Source: a virus
Virus record (IMG/VR): IMGVR_UViG_3300003691_000013
Span: 1-46,887 of that record
Direction: 5' to 3' (one strand)
DNA length: 46,887 bases
Shown here: positions 1-6,260 of the stretch, one piece after another
Numbering within the stretch: position 1 is the first letter of the stretch
Layout of the letters: the number at the start of each line of letters is the position of its first letter
Translations under genes and position numbers: made by a program
The notes under the pieces: generated by a model
Seen by the model: only the letters and a program-made list of their open reading frames with translations
The model's database searches: none
Told to the model about the DNA's origin: nothing

Positions 1-192
1 CTATTTTACAGGGAGTAATAATATATTCTCCCATTCTCCTCCTAATATTTCTGCTTCTATATAATCTAATAAATCTGCTTCTAATTCTCTAAGGTAATAC
101 TTTCTATTCATTACAAAAGACAGTTTCTTTACCTTCATGGTTATCTCAAGCCTGCCTATTATATCTACTATACCTCTCTCATTATATCGCAT
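1..192 (-). CDS. Small hypothetical protein (about 63 aa)
   Basis: I do not recognise this protein. The frame is open upstream to a TTG at 225, but the ATG at 192 is the more natural start and gives MRYNERG...; a further ATG at 138 would give a 45-aa lysine-rich product. The stop codon is at the window edge (3-1). It overlaps the end of the preceding minus-strand gene by 25 bp, so it looks like the third gene of a coupled operon reading leftward. The C-terminus is acidic then hydrophobic (ILLLPVK). The start is uncertain. Confidence 0.5.
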   Translation of the reverse strand: MRYNERGIVDIIGRLEITMKVKKLSFVMNRKYYLRELEADLLDYIEAEILGGEWENILLLPVK

Positions 193-347
193 CCGTATAT
201 TTCTTCTATATGGTCTAGTATCCAACTTCTATAAACAGCTAAGTCAGTAAATCTGTACTCCTCTTCTCTTGGGAAAGCTTTATAAACTGTTAATTTCCTG
301 CTAACTTCCTCTATTATATGTCTAAATCCTTTTGGTGTTATAATCAT
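168..347 (-). CDS. Small hypothetical protein (59 aa)
   Basis: This 59-aa reading frame starts MIITPKGFRH and ends IYGCDIMREV. Its ATG overlaps the TGA of the upstream gene in a classic ATGA arrangement (347-344), which is strong evidence that it is translated by coupling. It is rich in charged residues (EEVSRK, FPREEEY) and contains no motif I know. It lies between two other minus-strand genes and fills what would otherwise be a 120-bp gap. Confidence 0.65.
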   Translation of the reverse strand: MIITPKGFRHIIEEVSRKLTVYKAFPREEEYRFTDLAVYRSWILDHIEEIYGCDIMREV

Positions 348-652
348 CTTAATCCTCTTCCTATTACATCTATAAATTGTTCACGTACATCATCAAAGTG
401 CAGTGCGCGGTTGTGGTCACTTAAACCTTCCGCACAGTCTACGAATTTCATAAACTGTTTTATAAACTTCTCGTACTCACTCATCTCCTTCATGCTCATT
501 TCTATCTCTGTTATGAATAACTCTCTTAAGTGGTGCAACCAATCTTTCCTTGTCATCTCAGTACCATCGATAGTGAAGTTCTCATAACTACTTCCATCTT
601 CATCAGTCATCCTCCTTAGTACCCTTACCACTCTTCCTAACCTACTCTTCAT
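344..652 (-). CDS. Hypothetical protein (102 aa), first gene of leftward operon
   Basis: A 102-aa, probably helical, charged protein (N-terminus MKSRLGRVVR; middle with repeated Glu/Met residues). It starts at an ATG at 652 and ends in TGA overlapping the next gene. No family recognised. It is the promoter-proximal gene of a minus-strand operon that diverges from the main rightward block, with the structured region 725-809 and the palindromic sites 977-1053 upstream; it is therefore a candidate early or regulatory gene by position only. Confidence 0.7.
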   Translation of the reverse strand: MKSRLGRVVRVLRRMTDEDGSSYENFTIDGTEMTRKDWLHHLRELFITEIEMSMKEMSEYEKFIKQFMKFVDCAEGLSDHNRALHFDDVREQFIDVIGRGLR

Positions 653-724
653 CTTCTTCTTATTAAATACAACAAACCCTTGCGATTTGTTTCAATCACT
701 CTTGGATAATTAGTTACCTATCTT

Positions 725-809
725 GAGTTAGTCTAGAGACTACTGGACATAACCTGATATCTTTTCTTAGCTTCCTAAACCTATCGCTCCGTGATATCAG
801 CACTAACTC
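725..809 (-). ncRNA. Nested inverted repeats: possible three-way-junction leader RNA
   Basis: Outer 8-bp arms GAGTTAGT (725-732) and ACTAACTC (802-809) are perfectly complementary. Inside them are 8-bp arms CTGATATC (754-761) and GATATCAG (793-800), and a small hairpin formed by TAGTCT and AGACTA around 730-743. Together they can fold as a three-way junction in either orientation. On the minus strand this would be the 5' leader of the 652-1 operon. Function unknown; the pairing is seen, the RNA is inferred. Confidence 0.45.
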
Positions 810-976
810 TTAATAAAGTAAGGGCATCCTACTTCAAACATCTTGAACCCCTGGTGGACCTGACCGTTCATGTAGTTAACATCGTTCTCAGGTGGACACT
901 TCTTTTTTCAAGACTATATTACCCATAATATACAACATTTTAAGGACGATTCCTAGTAAAATCGTATTTATTTTAG

Positions 977-1053
977 TTACAGACTGTAAGCAATTTGGCT
1001 ATATATGGTTATAAACTGTAAGTACTAATGCGTTTAAAGGTTACAGACTGTAA
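977..1053. promoter_or_regulatory. Three palindromic operator/iteron sites spaced 32 bp
   Basis: The 13-bp palindrome TTACAGACTGTAA occurs at 977-989 and 1041-1053, and a variant TTATAAACTGTAA at 1009-1021. Start-to-start spacing is exactly 32 bp twice, about three helical turns, so bound proteins would lie on one face of the DNA. The flanking 19-bp spacers are unrelated, so this is not a tandem duplication. Such arrays are typical of repressor operators or replication iterons; which one cannot be decided here. Confidence 0.7.
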
Positions 1054-1413
1054 GTAGAGGGGCTTAAGCAAGATATATTTTAAGCAGATTACCTGATTGA
1101 GACGCCTTAAAACAGGTAATGCCTTATAGCGCTTAAAAAATATTTTGTAAAAAATTTTTGGAGAAAGGGATGGATACGTAGGGTATATATATAAAGCGCC
1201 GGGTCTTTTATTCAAAAGGGGAATACCCCCCGGGGCAAACGTTGAGACAGTCGCTTCGCTCTTGTATCCCTTATCAGCACTCTCTTGCACTATGTTATCA
1301 CAGAGAATACAGAGACTTATGCCAGGTTTGACTCCAGGGAGTTGACACTCACATTGGTAACACTCATTGCTCAATAGCTTTGGGGAAACAGTCGCTACGC
1401 TCGTGTAGCCCAT
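1009..1413 (-). CDS. Doubtful ORF with a CxxC...CxxC zinc-ribbon-like segment
   Basis: A 134-aa open frame on the minus strand. Its N-terminal third reads NECYQCECQLPGVKPG followed by SLCILCDN, two CxxC pairs about 15 residues apart that resemble a zinc ribbon. Two copies of the local DNA repeat are read as GYTSVATVS and GYKSEATVS. The C-terminal half looks like random translation and covers the three palindromes, so a full-length product is unlikely. An internal TTG at 1374 could start a shorter peptide. I consider a real gene possible but unproven. Confidence 0.2.
   Translation of the reverse strand: MGYTSVATVSPKLLSNECYQCECQLPGVKPGISLCILCDNIVQESADKGYKSEATVSTFAPGGIPLLNKRPGALYIYPTYPSLSPKIFYKIFFKRYKALPVLRRLNQVICLKYILLKPLYLQSVTFKRISTYSL
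1088..1120. repeat. 8-bp inverted repeat
   Basis: ATTACCTG (1088-1095) and CAGGTAAT (1113-1120) are perfect complements separated by 17 nt. It lies 35 bp from the last of the three palindromic sites. It could be another protein-binding site or a weak hairpin; there is no T-run to make it a terminator. Confidence 0.45.
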
Positions 1414-1470
1414 CTACCATCTTGCGTATCCATTGTGCGATATTGCACTAATTAAACTCTACACACTATT

Positions 1471-1824
1471 ATGAAGAAATTCGAACGATTGAACAAACAG
1501 ACTAACGAGAAAGAACTGTTCATTGGATGCCAAGGCGTTCTAAAGACTATCGATGAAGAACCTCGTGCTAACAAGGTCTCTGGTAAGAAGTACTATCGCT
1601 TCACAGCAGATATTCAGACACCTAATGGTCAGATACTTGTCGGAGGACAGGTCTACGAGGCGTTGATACCTCACTTAGGTAAGACACCTGAAGTAGGAGA
1701 CCGCTTGGACTTTAACTGCAAGCTTGAAGACCTGCAGAAAGAGCAAACCAACACTCGTTGGGGTATTGGAGGCCAGGCCGTTGACTCTGTTGAGGACTTA
1801 TTAGGTATGATAAAAGACCTGTAG
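1471..1824 (+). CDS. Paralogous small protein A (117 aa), possible OB-fold/ssDNA-binding type
   Basis: Starts MKKFERLNKQTNEKELFIG. It is clearly homologous to the proteins at 2055 and 13645: shared blocks are NKVSGKKYYRFTAD, GGQVYEALIPHLG, PEVGDRLDF and WGIGGQAVDS. The alternating hydrophobic pattern suggests a small all-beta protein, perhaps an OB fold, but I see no diagnostic motif. It is flanked by its own terminator at 1831-1854 and preceded by the structured control region, so it is probably a single-gene unit. Base composition is more G+C-rich than most of the window. The start context ACACTATTATG also precedes the gene at 2857. Confidence 0.85.
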   Translation: MKKFERLNKQTNEKELFIGCQGVLKTIDEEPRANKVSGKKYYRFTADIQTPNGQILVGGQVYEALIPHLGKTPEVGDRLDFNCKLEDLQKEQTNTRWGIGGQAVDSVEDLLGMIKDL

Positions 1825-1830
1825 GTACAG

Positions 1831-1854
1831 AGCCCTCTTCGGAGGGTTTCTTTT
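1831..1854 (+). terminator. Rho-independent terminator with UUCG loop
   Basis: CCCTC (1833-1837), TTCG loop, GAGGG (1842-1846), then TTTCTTTT. It begins 7 nt after the stop codon of the gene at 1471. Confidence 0.85.
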
Positions 1855-2054
1855 GACGATAGTCGCTACGCTCTGTATCCCTGATATAGACTACCTCGCT
1901 ACTAGTCCCCGACGCCTGGTCGATTCAAGTTATCTACTCGCCCAACGCCTCGATAGTTCAAGTTATCAGGTTGACTAGGTTGCTCGCTTCGCTCGCGTGT
2001 CCCGTATCTTAACTTTCTTTTGGTGCGTCATAGTTTAACTAAATAAATATACTT

Positions 2055-2408
2055 ATGAGAAAATTTGAGCGTCTGAACAAACAGACTAACAAAAAAGAAG
2101 TGTTTATTGGAGTTGTTGGGGAGTTAAAAACCTTCAGCGAGAATAGCATACCAAATAAGGTAAGCGGGAAGAAATATCACAGGTTCACTGCTGATGTTGA
2201 AACGCCTAACGGCATCACTACCATTGGTGGTCAGGTGTACGAAGCCTTAATTCCTCACTTAGGTGGGACACCTCAAGTGGGTGAGAAATTAAACTTTGCA
2301 GCGCGAGTTGAAGACTTGCAAGCAAAGCAAAATGCCTATTGGGGCATATCAGGTAACGCAGTAGACGATGTGTCTGATGCATTCCTTGATGCTATTGGTG
2401 AATTATAG
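2055..2408 (+). CDS. Paralogous small protein B (117 aa)
   Basis: Starts MRKFERLNKQTNKKEVFIG and aligns over its whole length with the protein at 1471 (same length, blocks NKVSGKKYHRFTAD, GGQVYEALIPHLGG, WGISGNAVD). The DNA is more A+T-rich than its sister copy although the protein is conserved, so the duplication is old or one copy was acquired separately. The 230 bp upstream carry repeat copies 3 and 4 and two copies of TTCAAGTTATC (about 1925 and 1953). Function unknown; a nucleic-acid-binding role is a guess. Confidence 0.85.
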   Translation: MRKFERLNKQTNKKEVFIGVVGELKTFSENSIPNKVSGKKYHRFTADVETPNGITTIGGQVYEALIPHLGGTPQVGEKLNFAARVEDLQAKQNAYWGISGNAVDDVSDAFLDAIGEL

Positions 2409-2420
2409 TAACCAGTAGTA

Positions 2421-2477
2421 CCTTTACGACAGCAGGGTGTAATGCCCTGTTAGTCTTAGCTTTAATGCTAGTAAAGG
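2421..2477 (+). ncRNA. Three-way-junction structured element
   Basis: CCTTTAC (2421-2427) pairs with GTAAAGG (2471-2477). Inside are two hairpins: CAGGG (2433-2437) with CCCTG (2445-2449), and TAGC (2457-2460) with GCTA (2467-2470). All stems are perfect and mutually compatible. It starts 13 nt after the stop of the gene at 2055, so it could be a processed 3' end or a stand-alone small RNA. It lacks a terminal T-run. Confidence 0.5.
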
Positions 2478-2762
2478 ACAGAGAGTTTGGTTAATTGAGC
2501 GAGATGTGTGTTGATGTGTGTGATGCATGCTTCAATACACACCCTCGTAATACTTTACCAAGCATTTAATAAACAGCTGTTCAAGTTATATTAATAGCCA
2601 AATAGTCACATAGTAAGGTGTAGTAACCATTACTAATAATTCTTATCCAATTGCAGGTAAAACAAATCTTAGAAGGTATCAGGTATTCAAATTGAATATC
2701 GAGTTATCATTGGTTCAAGGTGCAACCTTGTAAGAGTTTATAAACAATACTAATCCTACGTG
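2478..2762. other. Structured intergenic DNA, no gene seen
   Basis: No convincing ORF. There are several inverted repeats: CGAG (2500-2503) with CTCG (2544-2547) enclosing GTGTGTTGA pairing with TCAATACACAC; a hairpin TAGTAAGGT (2611-2619) with ACC and TTACTA ending at 2635; a 7-bp hairpin GGTATTC/GAATATC near 2683-2701; and CAAGGT/ACCTTG near 2716-2730. The density of perfect stems exceeds what I see in coding parts and suggests one or more small RNAs. Confidence 0.4.
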
Positions 2763-2823
2763 CCAACAGATTATAAGAGCCGATCTAGAGTGAAGACTCT
2801 TGCAGCTTTATAAATACTGTTGG
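2763..2823 (+). ncRNA. 61-nt stem-closed element, possible small RNA
   Basis: CCAACAG (2763-2769) pairs perfectly with CTGTTGG (2817-2823). Within it, AAGAG and CTCTT pair, and TTATAA/TTATAA can extend the outer helix. The size is near that of a tRNA, but there is no recognisable T-loop or anticodon, so I do not call it a tRNA. It ends 33 nt before the gene at 2857 and could be part of that gene's leader. Confidence 0.4.
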
Positions 2824-2856
2824 TAAGTAGGTAATATTAACCACTAATACACTATT

Positions 2857-3252
2857 ATGCACTTATTAAATACTAAAGCAGAGGACTTTATTAGACTTAA
2901 ATTAACAAATGAATTACCTATTATATCAGTTAAACCTGGTAAATGTAGGTATAATTTTAGATGCCAACTGAATGCCGCGCATGAGGCTATTAAACATAAA
3001 CACGATAAATTAGCAATGGTAGTTTATTTAGCAAAGGATGATACTGTTATAATACACTTCATAAACTATCATAATGGTGAATATGTAGACAATACTCTTG
3101 GAGAATGGACAGTACAAAATAAGTATATGTTTGTTAAGTTTATTTATCCTGAAGACTATTTAAATGTGAATGATATATTCACAGATTATCGAGATTACCT
3201 TCAACAATGTATGCCACCTTATTTAAGATGGTTTAGTAACGTAACTTTTTAA
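2857..3252 (+). CDS. Hypothetical protein (131 aa)
   Basis: Starts MHLLNTKAEDF. The central part GKCRYNFRCQLNAAHEAI followed by AMVVYLAKDDTVIIHFINY and YVDNTLGEW has the look of a globular alpha/beta domain with one conserved-looking Cys/Asn segment, but I cannot name the family. It is preceded by 450 bp of structured intergenic DNA and shares the start context ACACTATTATG with the gene at 1471. Confidence 0.75.
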   Translation: MHLLNTKAEDFIRLKLTNELPIISVKPGKCRYNFRCQLNAAHEAIKHKHDKLAMVVYLAKDDTVIIHFINYHNGEYVDNTLGEWTVQNKYMFVKFIYPEDYLNVNDIFTDYRDYLQQCMPPYLRWFSNVTF

Positions 3253-3262
3253 ATAATTAATT

Positions 3263-3466
3263 GTGTATTATGAAGAAGTATATCCATTGCTTGTACACTT
3301 ACACAAGCATAACATAGAATTTGAACGTAGAATAGACCACTTCATCTATTTTGATAGAGAAGATAATTCACATCTTATAGAACATAAAGATGTTAAATGG
3401 AACTACGATAAAACATTAGCAGTTATTAACTTGCAATGTAATATTACCAACAATTCTAGGTTTTAA
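3263..3466 (+). CDS. Hypothetical protein (67 aa), GTG start
   Basis: Reads MYYEEVYPLLVHLHKHNIEF from a GTG at 3263; the nearby ATG at 3270 is in another frame and stops after 15 codons. It follows the gene at 2857 by only 10 bp. Rich in His, Asp and Glu; no family recognised. Confidence 0.5.
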   Translation: MYYEEVYPLLVHLHKHNIEFERRIDHFIYFDREDNSHLIEHKDVKWNYDKTLAVINLQCNITNNSRF

Positions 3467-3545
3467 TTAGCTTATTATTGAAAACTACCACGTAATTGGT
3501 AATCATACCTTGTGGAAGTTTTAACTAAACTTAAAAATAAATATT

Positions 3546-3695
3546 ATGTCAAAGGAAATAGTAGAAGTAGACGGTGAAGATTATTTTGTACAGAACAAAG
3601 GGTCTTGTACAACAGAAATTTCAAAGGATGAGTATCCTAGTGATAGACAAGGGGATACAAGAGTAGTATTTGATTCTCACATTACTAAGAAATAA
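3546..3695 (+). CDS. Small acidic hypothetical protein (49 aa)
   Basis: Reads MSKEIVEVDGEDYFVQNKGS and ends VFDSHITKK. The ATG is preceded by an A-rich leader typical of starts in this window. Coding character is good for its length. Function unknown. Confidence 0.6.
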   Translation: MSKEIVEVDGEDYFVQNKGSCTTEISKDEYPSDRQGDTRVVFDSHITKK

Positions 3696-3730
3696 GTAAT
3701 TATTTAAACTCTTTGATTGAAGATAAACAA

Positions 3731-3817
3731 CACTACCTATTTCACGAAATAATCACTGTTCTATAAGGCTTTCGAGGCCTTAACCAAATTATGGGGACAT
3801 GAAATAGAACAATAGTG
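3731..3817 (+). ncRNA. Structured intergenic element with alternative pairings
   Basis: CACTA (3731-3735) and CTATTTC (3737-3743) can pair with TAGTG (3813-3817) and GAAATAG (3801-3807). A competing helix pairs GTTCTAT (3758-3764) with ATAGAAC (3804-3810). Both enclose a GC hairpin AAGGC (3765-3769)/GCCTT (3777-3781) with loop TTTCGAG. Two mutually exclusive folds sharing one strand are what a switch-like RNA would show. It lies in a 284-bp gene-free stretch (3696-3979). Function inferred only. Confidence 0.4.
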
Positions 3818-3979
3818 TAGATTGTATCAGCAGTTGTGTTTATTGTAGATGTATAGGAAGAAGTTATTGTTACTTCAAGGGTAGGAAAGACAAAAAATCT
3901 AGTACTTAACCTATAGCCTACTGAAATTTGGGCAAAGAGTTTTTAACAGCATATTAATTAGCCACTAACATTTAACCAA

Positions 3980-4327
3980 ATGAAAGAACTACAAATACTT
4001 AAGATAAATGCAATAGTGTCAGATGATGAACACTTGATGACTATTCTAAGACGCAACTTAGACTTGATAATATGTGTTGACAAGAACTATTCACACATTC
4101 AACAACTTGAATCACTTCAATTATTGTTTGAAGGTGGGCTAGGTGACTACTATAAAGAACACCAACCAAAGCAACAGTTCATTGTTGAACAGTGCGCTAT
4201 CTTAGCAAAGAATACTTTTTGGAATCGCTATGCTAAAGATGACAAGAAAGAGTATGATGTGTATCAAGCATTTGAACACATAGTTAAGAAAGACTTAACT
4301 GTTAAGGACTTCAAGAGTAATGGATGA
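3980..4327 (+). CDS. Hypothetical protein (115 aa)
   Basis: Starts MKELQILKINAIVSDDEHLM; mixed alpha/beta composition with a long helical C-terminal half. Ends with TGA overlapping the ATG of the next gene by 8 bp. No family recognised. First gene of a long coupled run of small genes reaching to 8585. Confidence 0.75.
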   Translation: MKELQILKINAIVSDDEHLMTILRRNLDLIICVDKNYSHIQQLESLQLLFEGGLGDYYKEHQPKQQFIVEQCAILAKNTFWNRYAKDDKKEYDVYQAFEHIVKKDLTVKDFKSNG

Positions 4328-4601
4328 TTACTTACTATCCTTACGAGAAACTTATAGATTAGCTATTAATGCAGACGATGCATTAGTGCAACAACCAGTA
4401 ATAGGAGACATATATCACCTCTCTTGGGCAGCTAAGAGAGGTATGAAATGGAGACTAACAGGTATATCAGGTATTTATGCTTATATGGTTACACCAAGAA
4501 GTGGTAAGACATTAACTGCTAAGATACTTGACTTACGCGAGACTAATTCTAGAATAGTATTAAAGGCTAAGAGGAGAATGGAGAAGAAAGCAATGTATTA
4601 A
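4320..4601 (+). CDS. Hypothetical basic protein (93 aa)
   Basis: Starts MDDYLLSLRETYRLAINADD and ends in a strongly basic tail (KAKRRMEKKAMY). A central TPRSGKTLTAK resembles a P-loop fragment only superficially, as the protein is too short for an NTPase fold. Overlaps the previous gene by 8 bp. Confidence 0.7.
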   Translation: MDDYLLSLRETYRLAINADDALVQQPVIGDIYHLSWAAKRGMKWRLTGISGIYAYMVTPRSGKTLTAKILDLRETNSRIVLKAKRRMEKKAMY

Positions 4602-4617
4602 CTAAAATAAAAACATA

Positions 4618-4872
4618 ATGAAAAATAGTATTAAATTCTGGCTAGGAATAGCCTTCATAAGTATAATGATGTTCATATTATTAGCGTCTACTTTAACATT
4701 GCTTATAACATTATCTGCAATATTCACATTATTTATATTTTTATCATTTGCTGCAATGTTAGTAGATGGTACTTCAGATAGAGATATGTCTAAGAGTAAA
4801 TATGAGATACCTTGGCGTATAAATGCAGTCTATTGGCTTAGACAATTTAATAACTTAGTTGATAAATTATAG
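4618..4872 (+). CDS. Small membrane protein (84 aa)
   Basis: Two adjacent hydrophobic segments at about residues 9-28 and 28-50, followed by a soluble C-terminal half containing IPWRINAVYWLRQF. It probably sits in the host inner membrane. It is followed after 3 bp by another two-segment membrane protein, so the two may act together. Confidence 0.7.
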   Translation: MKNSIKFWLGIAFISIMMFILLASTLTLLITLSAIFTLFIFLSFAAMLVDGTSDRDMSKSKYEIPWRINAVYWLRQFNNLVDKL

Positions 4873-4875
4873 TAA

Positions 4876-5088
4876 ATGGATTATAAACAAATAACAAATA
4901 AACACATAGGGATTGCATTGTGGATAATTATAACAAGCATACTATACATTGTTATAGATATAGACAGTGATAATATATTTCAAGAATTTTTTGCACCATT
5001 ACTGGTTGGTGTAAGTTGGCTAACAGCTATAGTCGTTATAGGCAGGTATATAAGTGAAAACTTAGACGAGAAACCTTTTGATAACTAA
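4876..5088 (+). CDS. Small membrane protein (70 aa)
   Basis: Hydrophobic segments at about residues 11-28 and 38-58, separated by a short acidic loop IDIDSDNIF. It follows the membrane protein at 4618 directly. No lysis motif such as a holin signature is recognisable. Confidence 0.65.
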   Translation: MDYKQITNKHIGIALWIIITSILYIVIDIDSDNIFQEFFAPLLVGVSWLTAIVVIGRYISENLDEKPFDN

Positions 5089-5090
5089 TC

Positions 5091-5339
5091 ATGAAGATAG
5101 AATATCCAGTAGAAACCACACAAATAACATTTGAAGAGTGGTTAAAGGCTAAAGCGCATGGGTTCAAGTTATACCTACCTTTCACAAAGTATGAAAGCTA
5201 TTTATATCGAGGATGTATGTACCTATCAAGGCGTAACCCAAAAAACATTCAATGGGAGTATAGTAAGACATCTTATTGTAAGATGTGGGATACACAGGAA
5301 CATCATAACGTATTCTCAATAAATAAAGATAGGGTATGA
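5091..5339 (+). CDS. Hypothetical protein (82 aa)
   Basis: Starts MKIEYPVETTQITFEEWLKA, a beginning (TFEEWL.....) seen in many small phage proteins of unknown function. Rich in aromatic residues (Tyr, Trp). Stop overlaps the next start by 4 bp (ATGA). Confidence 0.7.
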   Translation: MKIEYPVETTQITFEEWLKAKAHGFKLYLPFTKYESYLYRGCMYLSRRNPKNIQWEYSKTSYCKMWDTQEHHNVFSINKDRV

Positions 5340-5593
5340 AATATAGTATTTATGTAGTACCAACAAATGGAACAAACTTCAAGTTTATTCAAGAAGAGTT
5401 GTTCAAAATGGGTTATAGATGGTCTTCAGGGGCAGCCTTTAAAGAATATCATAATAATACTAAATGTTTTGTAATACACACAGGTACAAAAGAACTACAG
5501 TATAATAGAAGGATACCTGAACAAAAGAGTACTAAGTATAAACTGATTACTTTCATTGATATTTATAAATTAAATAAAGAAGGGAAAATATGA
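5336..5593 (+). CDS. Paralogous small protein family (85 aa), LGYxW type
   Basis: Contains EELFKMGYRWSSG near residue 20 and TFIDIYKLN near the C-terminus. The proteins at 13060 and 13340 have the same layout: a helix ending in RLxxLGxxW[NS], then a beta region and TTLLDLY. These three are therefore members of one small family in this genome. Overlaps neighbours on both sides by 4 bp. Function unknown. Confidence 0.7.
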   Translation: MKYSIYVVPTNGTNFKFIQEELFKMGYRWSSGAAFKEYHNNTKCFVIHTGTKELQYNRRIPEQKSTKYKLITFIDIYKLNKEGKI

Positions 5594-5958
5594 AGCATTT
5601 AGACACCGTTAGCTCAATAATAGCTACACCACCAAGATTTGGTGAGTTAATATGTCATTTAGGATATAAAGACATTGATAAACAAGGTAAACAAGTATCA
5701 TTTACTTCTGGTGAAATATATAATATTGATGTAGATTACAAAGCTAATAAAGTTAGTGTTCATTGCTTTGACAGTACAAGTACTATAGATTATGTATTAG
5801 ATAATGATACATTCTTTGTAAATTGGTTACCAGTACCTAGTTCAGAGTTAGAGGACCCATTATATTTAATGATGAGTGTATCTAAAAGTATCAATACTAC
5901 TGTAATAAAAGAGAAGATCAAACAATTATTAATATTAAAACAATTAAAAGATGCCTGA
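5590..5958 (+). CDS. Hypothetical protein (122 aa)
   Basis: Starts MKHLDTVSSIIATPPRFGEL. Predominantly beta-like N-terminal two thirds (repeated Val/Tyr/Asp) and a helical C-terminus KEKIKQLLILKQLKDA. Overlaps the previous gene by 4 bp and the next by 8 bp. No family recognised. Confidence 0.7.
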   Translation: MKHLDTVSSIIATPPRFGELICHLGYKDIDKQGKQVSFTSGEIYNIDVDYKANKVSVHCFDSTSTIDYVLDNDTFFVNWLPVPSSELEDPLYLMMSVSKSINTTVIKEKIKQLLILKQLKDA

Positions 5959-6190
5959 ACAAATCAAGCCAAAAGTAAAAGCATTATATCGCAAAGCGTT
6001 TAATGTATCACAAGACAACATTGACAAGGCACAAGATGCTTATGACAATGCATTGAAACAGCCAGATAAACAAGATGCTAGTAAATTCTTGGAAATTGTA
6101 GTAGATTTAGCACTAGCTAAAGCTAAAGTAATTACATTACAAGCAGCATATACTGCTGAAGGTGGTGGTAAATTCCCAGCTTGGAAATAA
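5951..6190 (+). CDS. Hypothetical helical protein (79 aa)
   Basis: MPEQIKPKVKALYRKAF followed by an Ala/Asp/Lys-rich helical region and the ending GGGKFPAWK. Probably an all-alpha protein; no recognised family. Confidence 0.7.
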   Translation: MPEQIKPKVKALYRKAFNVSQDNIDKAQDAYDNALKQPDKQDASKFLEIVVDLALAKAKVITLQAAYTAEGGGKFPAWK

Positions 6191-6191
6191 G

Positions 6192-6260
6192 ATGAGAAAT
6201 ACTTATCAAACTCAAAGTGATGTAGCTATGATTGTTGGTTTAATCAAACCAAAGAAATAA
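6192..6260 (+). CDS. Very small ORF (22 aa) coupled to next gene
   Basis: Reads MRNTYQTQSDVAMIVGLIKP then KK. Its TAA shares one base with the ATG of the next gene (TAATG at 6258-6262) and it begins 1 bp after the previous stop, so it fills the space between two genes exactly. That suggests translation, perhaps only for coupling. Confidence 0.45.
   Translation: MRNTYQTQSDVAMIVGLIKPKK

Larger units (their letters stand above)
653..1470. other. Divergent intergenic control region
   Basis: About 820 bp with no convincing gene. It separates the leftward operon (1-652) from the rightward block (1471 onward). It holds nested inverted repeats at 725-809, partial direct repeats built on GGTGGAC at 852 and 891, the three 32-bp-spaced palindromes (977-1053), an inverted repeat at 1088-1120, the first two copies of a 22-bp repeat (1249 and 1390), and a G/C-rich stretch near 1215-1236. 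This arrangement suits a transcription-control and/or replication-origin region; no experimentally known origin motif was recognised. Confidence 0.6.
1249..2003. repeat. Four-copy dispersed 22-bp repeat
   Basis: Copies at about 1249-1270 (AGTCGCTTCGCTCTTGTATC followed by CC), 1390-1411, 1861-1881 and 1981-2003 share the core TCGCTWCGCTC followed by a GTRTCCC-like end. They flank and separate the two paralogous genes at 1471 and 2055. They lie in a stretch visibly richer in G+C than the rest of the window. They may be a mobile palindromic element or a regulatory sequence; duplication together with the paralogues is another option. Confidence 0.55.

Noticed and set aside
977-1053. Three regularly spaced repeats as a mini-CRISPR array
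   Set aside because: Repeats are 13 bp palindromes with 19-bp spacers and no cas genes; operators or iterons explain them better.
4320-4601. P-loop NTPase from TPRSGKT in the 93-aa protein
   Set aside because: Too short, no Walker B, and the motif lacks the preceding glycine pattern.
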